From assembly GCA_022414725.1 (NCBI GenBank), contig JAJSRW010001641.1, forward strand, positions 124,001 through 188,000: a DNA stretch of 64,000 nucleotides, read 5' to 3'. Below the pieces are notes generated by a model. The model was not told where the DNA came from and made no database searches. It worked only from the letters and a program-made list of their open reading frames with translations. A program made the position numbers and the translations under genes. The stretch comes from Microglena sp. YARC. Taxonomy: Eukaryota > Chlorophyta > Chlorophyceae > Chlamydomonadales > Chlamydomonadaceae. Below, piece by piece: positions 1-6,923 of this stretch. Each line of letters starts with the position of its first letter. The stretch's first letter is position 1.

Positions 1-2
1 TG

Positions 3-575
3 CTTTATGTAATTGAAAGAAAATCTATACCGGACCTGATTGCTTCTTTAAAGGATGGCAGATATATAGAACAAAAGACGAGGGCATTGTCAGTATATGG
101 CACGAAAAAATACGCATACGTCATAGAAACGGGTGGAAGTTTTAGATGGAATACGGATGACAAACAAGTACGATCAGCAGTCATCAACACAATAATACGC
201 GATAATATTCCGGTATTTACAAGCTATGATATTTCTGACACATGTTAATTAATTAACAACATATGCGACAAGTTCGATAATGGACAAAATATATATCGGG
301 GTATTTCCGAAAATACATATCTATCATGTATAATAAAAGGCAAAAAACATGAAAATAAGAAGGATCCGATGGTAATAGCCAAGTTACAGTTATCACATAT
401 ACCAGGAATTTCTTTGAACAATGCCGAGGCAATTTTGAATGAATTTGGAGTCAATAGAATAGCTTCACTTATCGAATGCTTCAAGACAGATACAGACTTA
501 AACAAGAGATTGCTATCAATACCTGGTGTAGGTAAAAATAAAGTTAAAGAGCTCTTGTTTTCACTCGGACAATAA
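3..575 (+). pseudogene. ERCC4 (MUS81/XPF-like) nuclease 3' part with helix-hairpin-helix tail, broken by an in-frame TAA
   Basis: The reading frame is open from the window edge and contains the ERCC4 nuclease signature ERKSIPDL (from about position 18), the ERKxxxD metal-binding motif, followed by the usual Lys/Arg-rich DGRY helix. It stops at TAA 246-248. The same frame then stays open to 575 and carries two helix-hairpin-helix motifs, one around IPGISLNNAEAIL and one around IPGVGKNKVKELL, the order expected in XPF/MUS81-type nucleases. Such enzymes cut branched DNA in repair and recombination. A single nonsense change or sequencing error would explain the break. Alternatively, the nuclease domain ends at 248 and a 68-residue HhH protein starts at ATG 369. 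The 5' part lies outside the window. Confidence 0.75.
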
Positions 576-607
576 AACACAAAAAACGCTAAACGAGTAA
601 CTGTGCA

Positions 608-2440
608 TTACTTTCTTCCTTTAGCCTTTTTAGCCTTTTTAGCCTTTTTATTAGGTTTTTCTTTTTTAGGTTTTTCATTATACTTTTTAGCCTTTTTAGC
701 CTTTTCCTTATCCTTTTTAGCCTTTTCCTTATCCTTTTCAGCATTTTTAGCATTTCCCTTATCCTTTTTAGCCTTTTCCTTGGCCTTTTCCTTTTCCTTT
801 TCCTTTTCCTTTTTAGCCTTTTCCTTGGCCTTTTCCTTGGCCTTTTCCTTTTCCTTTTCCTTTTTAGCCTTTTCCTTGGCCTTTTCCTTTTCCTTTTCCT
901 TGGCCTTTTCCTTTTCCTTATCCTTTTTAGCCTTTTCCTTTCGGATATCTTTCTGTTTTTTCGGTGTTGGTGACGTTGACGAAGACATCGATGACCCACG
1001 AGATCTATATGATCCGAGAGATCGCGTCGACGATCTAGATAATGACATAGCTCGAGAAGACGGTTTGGATGTTACCATGGCAGATTTAGATGATTCTCGA
1101 ATAGATGGTTTAGACGTAGATTCTCGAATAGACGGTTTAGACATAGATACTCTGATAGACGGTTTAGACGTAGATACTCTGATATACGGTTTTGGTGTAG
1201 TTACTTTAATAGACGGTTTTGGTGTAGTTACTTTGATAGACGGTTTTGGTGTAGTTACTTTGATAGACGGTTTTGGTGTAGTTACTTTGATAGACGGTTT
1301 TGGTGTAGTTACTTTGATAGGGGGGGTCGTAGGTTTCATTAGTCGTTTTAAAAATGATAAAGAACCCACTTGGCGATCGCCAGCTGATTTTACTAGTCGT
1401 CGTCCGTTGATTACATTATTACTTTGAGGTAGTGTTGGTGACTTAATTGCTCTATGTTTTACAAATTTTCTGAGTTCGTGTGGAGTTCTTGCTACATCAT
1501 CACCTCTTACAAATTGCTTAATTTTCAAAAAATAATTCATAGTAGACGTATGTTCACCCCAGTTAATATTTATACTTTCATCATATCCATTAGCACCTGG
1601 AACTTGTAATTTTCTAAGTTTTATAACATCATCATCACGGTCCATATATTGCACAAATTGAATGAATTTTTTCTCGTATATGTGGTCATTAGTTACTTCT
1701 ATATTTAGTGAATCCTTAATAACATATTGATTGTGTTTCTTTTTGAACAACCTGTCATATTCCGATTTATTCACAGAGGTCTTTGAAGACATAATGTGTT
1801 GCGCAATAGTCGTACTTCCAAATGTTGCAGAATTAATTACACCGTAATCAAACATAAACTTATCGATTTTTTTGTTTTCAGCAAGGTCTTTCATTAGTTT
1901 ATTAATAAAAGCACCACCAAAACGATGACCAACTATCCTTATTTTGTATGTAAGTTGTATTGTATTTAGCTTTGTTAGTTTCTGAATACCTAGTTTTTCA
2001 ATTTTTGCTTGTAATGATGGGCTTTTCAAACCCATTGCTTTCTTTGCCTTGTTAAAGAAAATGCCTATTTTCTTCTTCTCAGTATTCTTAATTTGTTCCA
2101 ATTCATTTTTTGTGAATGCTTCTTTAATAACAAATCCAGGTTTGGAAAATCTATGACCTTCCAACTTACTTCTTTTGTAGTTTTCTTGAATGTTTATTAT
2201 TTTATTGGTGATTAAAACCTTTATTGATTTATAGTAAGTAGAATCGAACTCTTCTTCTGATAGCGTATCTGATATAACCAGTTGACTGTTATCATTAAAT
2301 TGTAAATCTGTCTTATTAGGTTCCATAGTCCCAGATACATACAAGTACTGTGTCTTCATGTCGTCATCTTGAGAAATGTAACATTTGAAGTTTCTCAAAT
2401 TTAATGCAGTCATGTATATTACATAAAGAAATATTGTCAA
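608..2440 (-). CDS. Lipase-fold protein lacking the nucleophile serine, with repetitive basic tail
   Basis: The protein has 610 residues. Residues 166-178 hold a nucleophile-elbow-like sequence, IVGHRFGGA, where class 3 lipases have GHSLGGA. The catalytic serine is replaced by arginine. A following NSATFG (203-208), an acidic DRDDDV stretch (267-272) and a histidine at about 297 sit where the rest of an alpha/beta-hydrolase core would lie, so the fold seems kept but ester hydrolysis is unlikely. From about residue 372 come tandem TTPKPSIKV-type 9-residue repeats, then a Ser/Arg-rich stretch, and the last ~120 residues are almost only Lys, Glu and Ala. The tail is probably disordered and nucleic-acid or membrane binding. 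Family assignment is from motif reading only. The complementary strand of the tail gives a long artefact frame rich in Phe and Leu. Confidence 0.6.
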   Translation of the reverse strand: MTIFLYVIYMTALNLRNFKCYISQDDDMKTQYLYVSGTMEPNKTDLQFNDNSQLVISDTLSEEEFDSTYYKSIKVLITNKIINIQENYKRSKLEGHRFSKPGFVIKEAFTKNELEQIKNTEKKKIGIFFNKAKKAMGLKSPSLQAKIEKLGIQKLTKLNTIQLTYKIRIVGHRFGGAFINKLMKDLAENKKIDKFMFDYGVINSATFGSTTIAQHIMSSKTSVNKSEYDRLFKKKHNQYVIKDSLNIEVTNDHIYEKKFIQFVQYMDRDDDVIKLRKLQVPGANGYDESININWGEHTSTMNYFLKIKQFVRGDDVARTPHELRKFVKHRAIKSPTLPQSNNVINGRRLVKSAGDRQVGSLSFLKRLMKPTTPPIKVTTPKPSIKVTTPKPSIKVTTPKPSIKVTTPKPSIKVTTPKPYIRVSTSKPSIRVSMSKPSIRESTSKPSIRESSKSAMVTSKPSSRAMSLSRSSTRSLGSYRSRGSSMSSSTSPTPKKQKDIRKEKAKKDKEKEKAKEKEKEKAKEKAKKEKEKEKAKEKAKEKAKKEKEKEKEKAKEKAKKDKGNAKNAEKDKEKAKKDKEKAKKAKKYNEKPKKEKPNKKAKKAKKAKGRK

Positions 2441-2482
2441 ATTTAGAATTTTTGTATCACGAGTTCACGTACACACGCTTAT

Positions 2483-2920
2483 TTAGACCAGCATTAAAAC
2501 TAGGATTCCAATTGTGATTATGGATACTCCAATGATTGCATACATATTTTGTTTCTGTTTGAAAAAACAATATCCTAATATTACAGCAAACATAGGCACT
2601 GTGTATGCAAGACTAATGACCAAACCCGTATTTGATGAATTGGCTATCATATATACCAATGAAAAATACCCTAATACTGGTCCAATACAGGTGGATATCG
2701 TTATGCGGGATATATGTTTTAACGGAAATAATTGTACAAGTTTATTAGGATAACAAAAATATATGTAAATTACAGCAAATATTGCAAATACCGTTGTAAC
2801 GAATTGAACCATTATCCATATCATAATCGGATCCATATATAAGGTTACAGGTTTAACCAATTGTGCAGAAAGAGCTGACAGAATAGCAACTATAATTGCA
2901 TAAAATGCTGGAATTTCCAT
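2483..2920 (-). CDS. Small EamA/DMT-type multispan membrane protein
   Basis: The frame is open from 3085, but the first Met that gives a membrane protein without a polar leader is at 2920, which yields 145 residues. Five hydrophobic segments follow one another (residues about 4-20, 28-52, 66-88, 92-113 and 122-144), separated by short charged loops. Size and spacing match half-size members of the drug/metabolite transporter (EamA) superfamily, which occur in several giant viruses. Substrate cannot be told. It lies just upstream of the lipase-fold gene on the same strand with a 42-base gap, so the two could share a transcript. The longer start at 3085 would add a 55-residue polar extension. 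Confidence 0.6.
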   Translation of the reverse strand: MEIPAFYAIIVAILSALSAQLVKPVTLYMDPIMIWIMVQFVTTVFAIFAVIYIYFCYPNKLVQLFPLKHISRITISTCIGPVLGYFSLVYMIANSSNTGLVISLAYTVPMFAVILGYCFFKQKQNMYAIIGVSIITIGILVLMLV

Positions 2921-3093
2921 ATAATAGACTAAACAAAATAAACTCCACTTATGGGTAAGATAACATATGCCCACACCACCCCTCACCCAAGAAGACTGCT
3001 TGAGATTTTTGAGGTCCTTGTACTGCTTCATGAAAATCGTGTTTTCGTCAATAGCCGTTTCTTGAATTAAGTAAAATGATAACACAAACTTAA

Positions 3094-3414
3094 GTGAAAA
3101 GCATCGACTGTAAAAATATTGAAGCAGTCATAAAAAGCCCAGCTCTCAAGAAAAAACACTATCAAAAAATGACAGTGCCAAGCAAAAAAGGACAGTGCCA
3201 AGCAATTTTGAAGACCGGTCCTAATAAGGGCAGACAATGTGGAAACTATTCAACCAAGTGTCAGGGTTTGTGTGCAATGCATCAACGAAATGCTGGCAAA
3301 AACAAAGTGGTTCCGTTGTTTGTTGTAACAGGGGTTCCCGTCGAATCTCCAAAGGAAGATTTTGAAATTGAAAAGGAAAGATCGGGCGGGATGCGCCGCT
3401 GGTTGTGTATGTAA
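3094..3414 (+). CDS. Small zinc-knuckle protein (CxxxxxxGxxxGxxC...C...H type)
   Basis: The frame opens at a GTG (3094). The first ATG is at 3169, and a start there gives 81 residues that keep the whole conserved part. The core reads GQCQAILKTG, NKGRQCG, then Cys-x5-Cys-xx-His, a Cys/His pattern that recurs as a small zinc-binding module in giant viruses. A basic linker precedes it. An 18-base stretch (gacagtgccaagcaaaaa) is duplicated in tandem at 3170-3205 and codes for repeated VPSKKGQ-like residues. Function is unknown; zinc and nucleic-acid binding is inferred. A perfect hairpin follows the stop codon within a few bases. Confidence 0.6.
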   Translation: MKSIDCKNIEAVIKSPALKKKHYQKMTVPSKKGQCQAILKTGPNKGRQCGNYSTKCQGLCAMHQRNAGKNKVVPLFVVTGVPVESPKEDFEIEKERSGGMRRWLCM

Positions 3415-3420
3415 ATGCAA

Positions 3421-3472
3421 AAAAAAGAAGCATGATACACTTTGTCATCACATTGTATCATGCTTCTTTTTT
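3421..3472 (+). terminator. Perfect 19-bp hairpin after the zinc-knuckle gene
   Basis: Arms 3421-3439 and 3454-3472 (aaaaaagaagcatgataca and its exact complement) enclose a 14-base loop. The hairpin begins seven bases after the stop codon at 3414. Mimivirus-type viruses cleave and polyadenylate transcripts at such palindromes, so a transcript-end role is likely. Confidence 0.6.
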
Positions 3473-3615
3473 GTTTTCTAATAAACACAACACGTTATAG
3501 CCTATCACTATTGATATAGTTGCAATACATTATGAGCGGCTATGTCTCTAAAAAAGAAGTTTTTCTTTTTTTGTTTTGTTTGTTTTTTGTTTTCTTACAA
3601 TGCATCCACCTCCGA

Positions 3616-3969
3616 TTACTTGTCGTTCATGAAATCGTCGACAATGTCGTTAAACTGTCTTTCAATCGTCTGTTTAGGCGGCGGTGCGATGACTGCATCG
3701 GTTGGTGTAACTTGGACATCGTTTTTCATTCGCAAGCTTGATGACTCCGCTAGCACATGATGTGCAAGTGCCACAGCATGCCCAACAGCATCCGCAAAAT
3801 GTGAATGGCAGAAACATCGCGGCCATGCATTGCACCAGGCACACTGTTCCCATCAGCCACCGCAACACATGCAACACGGGATGCAACAGAGAGCATCAAG
3901 TGACAGCAGTGCGCAAGCATTGATGGTACTGCAGCAAGTCAACTCGTCCAAGGATGTGGCGGTGGCCAT
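3616..3969 (-). pseudogene. Cys-rich membrane-associated small protein gene with two compensating frameshifts
   Basis: From ATG 3969 the frame encodes a short acidic-to-Cys-rich start (MATATSLDEL, then CCIPCCMCC) and hits TGA at 3853-3855. The neighbouring frame then continues without a break in style: LMGTVCLVQCMAAM, a hydrophobic segment, CGCCWACCGTC. Near 3738, within a run of five A, the original frame takes over again and gives TPTDAVIAPPP and a final IVDDFMNDK before TAA at 3616. One missing base near 3856 and one extra A near 3738 would reconcile all three parts. This is either a freshly damaged gene or a pair of assembly errors. The product would be about 118 residues, very Cys-rich with one membrane segment. 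It is divergent from the HMG-like gene and shares its promoter palindrome. Confidence 0.55.
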
Positions 3970-4023
3970 TGTCTGTACTGATGTGTAGTTTGTTGGGTTG
4001 TTGTGTGTTTTGTTTAAAGTACC

Positions 4024-4094
4024 GGTCCTTTTTATATCAGTTTCGATTTTTTTTCGACTATAAAGAAAAAATCGAAACTGATATAAAAAGGACC
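4024..4094. promoter_or_regulatory. Palindromic bidirectional promoter region
   Basis: Arms 4024-4052 and 4066-4094 are exact 29-bp reverse complements around a 13-base spacer. Each arm ends outward in a TATA-like gatataaaaaggacc, about 40 bases from ATG 4127 on one side and about 60 bases from ATG 3969 on the other. The symmetry gives the two divergent genes the same core element. A similar cataaaagggg lies upstream of the minus-strand gene that starts at 53810. Confidence 0.65.
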
Positions 4095-4126
4095 ATCTCC
4101 CAATAGTAAAAACTTCATCAGACAAA

Positions 4127-4915
4127 ATGGCAAAGAAGCAACAAGTATCTGTCAGCAACAGCGATGAGGAGATGGAGGTCAACACACCCCACTCCGACTC
4201 CGACTCTGACTTCGTATGCGACAACAATGTTGGAAAAGTCAATGTAACAATTGACACTGAAGACAGCGACTCGGATGATGATGAGTCTATGCATGAGGGC
4301 GACTCTGACACTGACTCTGACGAGGATGATGAAGACGCCAAGAAGGCGGTTGTCCTTGTCCCTAACACTGATGAAGACAGTGACTCTGACGAGAACGATG
4401 ACAAGAAGGTGGCTCCGGACACTGATGAAGACAGTGACTCTGACAATGAAGACGCCAAGAAAAAGGTGATTGTCCCTGTCCCTGACAGTGACTCTGACTC
4501 TGACGATGAGAAGGAGAAGGTGAAAGTGTCAGATGCCAAGAAGAAGGTGCCAGCCGCCAAGAAAAAGCCAATCTCTGACAAGGAAAGCAGCGATGGAGAA
4601 GTTGCCAAGAGACATGTTATGACTCCTATCGAGAGGATTGACTTTATCATGAAGAAGATGGAAGAGTCTGGAACCACCAACACGAAGGAGATCATGAATC
4701 AAATGGTGCGTCTTAGGAAGCAGTTGGATGGTGCAAAGATCAAGCCGGTCACAACAACTCGTGCTCCTACTGCCTACAACTTGTGGATGAGGGATAAAAT
4801 GGCTTTACTCAAGGGCAACGACATGAAACCCAACGAACGCTTTTCTGAGTGCATCAGGATGTGGAATGAGAACAAGAAGAGGTTGGCAGAAGAAGCCGTA
4901 GCCGCTTCCGATTAA
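4127..4915 (+). CDS. Acidic HMG/YABBY-like DNA-binding protein
   Basis: The protein has 262 residues. Residues 1-150 are dominated by Asp/Ser/Glu clusters broken by short Lys patches (DAKKKV, KKVPAAKKK), which suggests a disordered tail rich in phosphorylation targets. The C-terminal ~55 residues hold an HMG/YABBY-like helix unit, with APTAYNLWMRDKM, then a Pro-Asn-Glu-Arg-Phe step, then CIRMWNENKK. Such proteins bend and pack DNA and are found in several giant viruses. The codons are richer in G and C than in most of the window, which it shares with 3616-3969 and 53577-53810, a hint of high expression. A long A-rich stretch (4916-4965) follows the stop. Confidence 0.7.
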   Translation: MAKKQQVSVSNSDEEMEVNTPHSDSDSDFVCDNNVGKVNVTIDTEDSDSDDDESMHEGDSDTDSDEDDEDAKKAVVLVPNTDEDSDSDENDDKKVAPDTDEDSDSDNEDAKKKVIVPVPDSDSDSDDEKEKVKVSDAKKKVPAAKKKPISDKESSDGEVAKRHVMTPIERIDFIMKKMEESGTTNTKEIMNQMVRLRKQLDGAKIKPVTTTRAPTAYNLWMRDKMALLKGNDMKPNERFSECIRMWNENKKRLAEEAVAASD

Positions 4916-4986
4916 ACAAAAAACAAAAAAAGAAAAAAAGAAAAAACAAAAAAAAAAAAAACACTTGTTTTTTAACCATTATTTAG

Positions 4987-5541
4987 AATGTAACAACTGG
5001 AAAATGAAATCCAAGACGAAATACAAACACACATCAAAAATAGATTACATCATACTGGATGGGATAGGAATGGATTGAGTAGTAACCCGGGCATCACCTG
5101 GGAAATAGTAAAGGAGTGTCTCGACAAACCTTGGAATTGGACACGGTTGAGCTCACACCCACCTATCACCTGTGAAATAGTAAAGGGTAACCCCGACTAA
5201 CCTTGGAGTTTGGATATGTTTGAGCGCAAACCCAAACATCACTTGGGAAATAATAAAAGATAATATAGATAAACCTTGGGATTGGTGGTTGTTGAGTGGA
5301 CACCCGCGTATCAATTGGGAAATAGTAAAAGAGAATCCAACCAAACCTTGGAATTGGAATTCGGTGAATAGAGTCCCAATTACAAAATCCAAATAGCCAG
5401 TGGAATTTGGGTGACGTGAGTATGAAACAAAATATCACATGGGGCATTATCGAGGCGAACCCAAAAACACTGTGGAATTGGGATGGAGTGAGTATGAATC
5501 CCAATATCACATTCGACATTGTGTGTGACAATCCTTTTTAA
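4987..5541 (+). pseudogene. Decayed outlying copy of the tryptophan-rich repeat family
   Basis: Scattered frames still read the family pattern: an N-cap-like EIQTHIKNRL then GWDRNGLSSNP, GITWEIVKECLDKPWNW, PPITCEIV and, after stops and shifts, NPNITFDIVCDNP at the end. A stop follows NPD at about 5198 and at least three frame changes follow. It lies 9 kb left of the main array. Its divergence shows that it is older than the copies in the array. Confidence 0.7.
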
Positions 5542-5560
5542 CAACTTCTTTTTATTGGAA

Positions 5561-5577
5561 GGGGGGGGGGGGGGGGG
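5561..5577. repeat. Homopolymer of 17 G
   Basis: Seventeen consecutive G in an AT-rich intergenic stretch. It may be length-polymorphic or a sequencing artefact. It could form a quadruplex only between molecules or with slippage. Confidence 0.9.
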
Positions 5578-5672
5578 ATTATCTGAATTGTTGACCAAGT
5601 ATCGACACCGAAAAAAATGAAACGGTAATAAAAAGGGATTTAGCAACAAACAAATATCCGAACACCCAAAAG

Positions 5673-6032
5673 ATGTCCAACTCTATCAGTATCAAGTATA
5701 TTAGCGTGTTTGTGGTTTACCTCACTGATTCGAATGAGAATGTTCCAGGAATGAAGACGAAGGAGTATTTAGTGCCAAACAACATGCAAACTCTTTTGTA
5801 CACTATTGAAGAAGAAACACCTCGCGTCCTCACACCTGACGACTATCCAAGGTTCGATAGATTGATGAAACAAATGGATCTTGACGAGGCCATTTTGAAG
5901 AACCATGACTCTCTACAAGGACGTCGTGATCTTGGTGTCCTTGTAGAGAGAATATTTTCGGTTGTGGTTAGGGTCAAGAGGAATTGGGTGATGAAAATGT
6001 GGGACCGCTTGTTGCTATGTATCCAATGCTAA
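5673..6032 (+). CDS. Hypothetical protein, 119 residues
   Basis: No family recognised. The N-terminal half (SIKYISVFVVYLTDSN, then VPGMKTKEYLVPN) looks like a beta-rich soluble fold, followed by the acidic helix-forming DRLMKQMDLDEAIL. The last 35 residues are basic and hydrophobic and read through a perfect 14-bp inverted repeat (5909-5950). That suggests the original end of the gene lay near 5910 and that the present C-terminus is an accidental extension. The codon style resembles the HMG-like gene. Confidence 0.45.
   Translation: MSNSISIKYISVFVVYLTDSNENVPGMKTKEYLVPNNMQTLLYTIEEETPRVLTPDDYPRFDRLMKQMDLDEAILKNHDSLQGRRDLGVLVERIFSVVVRVKRNWVMKMWDRLLLCIQC
5909..5950 (+). terminator. 14-bp perfect inverted repeat inside the 3' part of 5673-6032
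   Basis: Arms ctctctacaaggac (5909-5922) and its exact complement (5937-5950) enclose a 14-base loop. Arm and loop sizes resemble the hairpin at 3421-3472, so this could be a transcript-end hairpin that now lies inside the open frame. Confidence 0.4.
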
Positions 6033-6307
6033 GCTATGGTCAATATCACCCTTTAAGTGGTCTGTATTGATGAGTAAAAAAACAAAAAAAGAAGAAAAAC
6101 TTATTTTTATTCATCTATCTGTGAAACAAATCGAGAATACAATAAATACCAGTTTATCCACTAAGGTTTTGGTGAGAGACGATAAAAAAAATCGTTATCC
6201 TTCCCAAAACGGTCGCGTCAATCGAACATGTGGAGTCGCCTCGTACAAACATCTGGTAGTGTTTTAAAGTAGGGACAATTGCTTTTTCCCAGATCATCAA
6301 CCGATCC

Positions 6308-6646
6308 TTAATACACGAGCAAATCTTTGCATTTGTTGACAAATGTTGCCAATCGTTTTGCATCGACATCCGGATTTTTCTTCCATAAGTTTTCTAGTGC
6401 ATTAAGAAAAGCGTCACCCATAACAGAAGTTCCAGAAAAAGTGTCAGAGGAAGAAATTAGTATTTCTTGTATTCTCTCTAGTGCCAAGAACATGTTTTCC
6501 AGCTCATTCGCGACATTATTTTGAATGTCCTTGAGTGTGTCAGTTGACATATCCTTGAGTGTGTCAGTTGACATATCCTTGAGTGTGTCAGTTGACATAT
6601 CCTTGAGTGTGTCAGTTGACATATCCTTGAGTGTGTCAGTTGACAT
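6308..6646 (-). CDS. Hypothetical protein with five N-terminal MSTDTLKD repeats
   Basis: The 112-residue protein begins with five exact octapeptides (MSTDTLKD, 24 bp each). A helical unique part follows (IQNNVANELENMFLALERIQEIL) and then a Trp/Lys-rich end. Because every repeat starts with ATG, translation could begin at any of five codons. Two further 24-bp units lie upstream (6645-6692), but they have changed so that one reads ATGTAA. The unique part is not recognised. Confidence 0.45.
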   Translation of the reverse strand: MSTDTLKDMSTDTLKDMSTDTLKDMSTDTLKDMSTDTLKDIQNNVANELENMFLALERIQEILISSSDTFSGTSVMGDAFLNALENLWKKNPDVDAKRLATFVNKCKDLLVY

Positions 6647-6692
6647 ATCCTTGAGTGTGTTAGTTTACACGTCCTTAAGTGTGTTAGTTTAC
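6525..6692. repeat. Seven tandem 24-bp units
   Basis: The unit is atatccttgagtgtgtcagt plus tgac. Units 1-5 (6525-6644) are essentially identical and code for MSTDTLKD on the minus strand. Units 6-7 carry shared changes (tcagttgac to ttagtttac) that create stop codons. Confidence 0.9.
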
Positions 6693-6923
6693 ATTGTTGC
6701 TATTACATTATGAATGGAATTATTTATTCATAAAATTTATGAATAAGTAATAAGATGGTAGAATTTTATGATAACTCTTCTTGTAAAATTTATTATTTAC
6801 TCCGGACGACACTTTTCAATTTATAGTTATTTTCTTTCCAATTTTATCGATTATATAGGAAGATTTGGTGTCATAGTCAAGATGTATAAGGATAAACGTA
6901 ATATTGTAATTATATTGATTCTA

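Noticed and set aside
603..1427. Long plus-strand frame rich in Phe, Leu, Ala and Ser
   Set aside because: It is the antisense of the Lys/Glu-rich tail and the TTPKP repeats of the minus-strand lipase-fold gene; low-complexity DNA keeps both strands open.
3520..3760. Two plus-strand frames with Phe/Leu-rich starts
   Set aside because: They lie over a T-rich stretch and the 3' part of the minus-strand Cys-rich gene, whose reading is better supported.
3853..4695. 280-codon minus-strand frame rich in Ser
   Set aside because: Antisense of the Asp/Ser-rich part of the HMG-like gene. Only its last 38 codons, from ATG 3969, are taken as a real gene start.
6067..6267. 66-codon plus-strand frame MMSKKTKKEEKL
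   Set aside because: Low-complexity start, no supporting neighbour or motif, and a competing minus-strand frame; not enough to call a gene.
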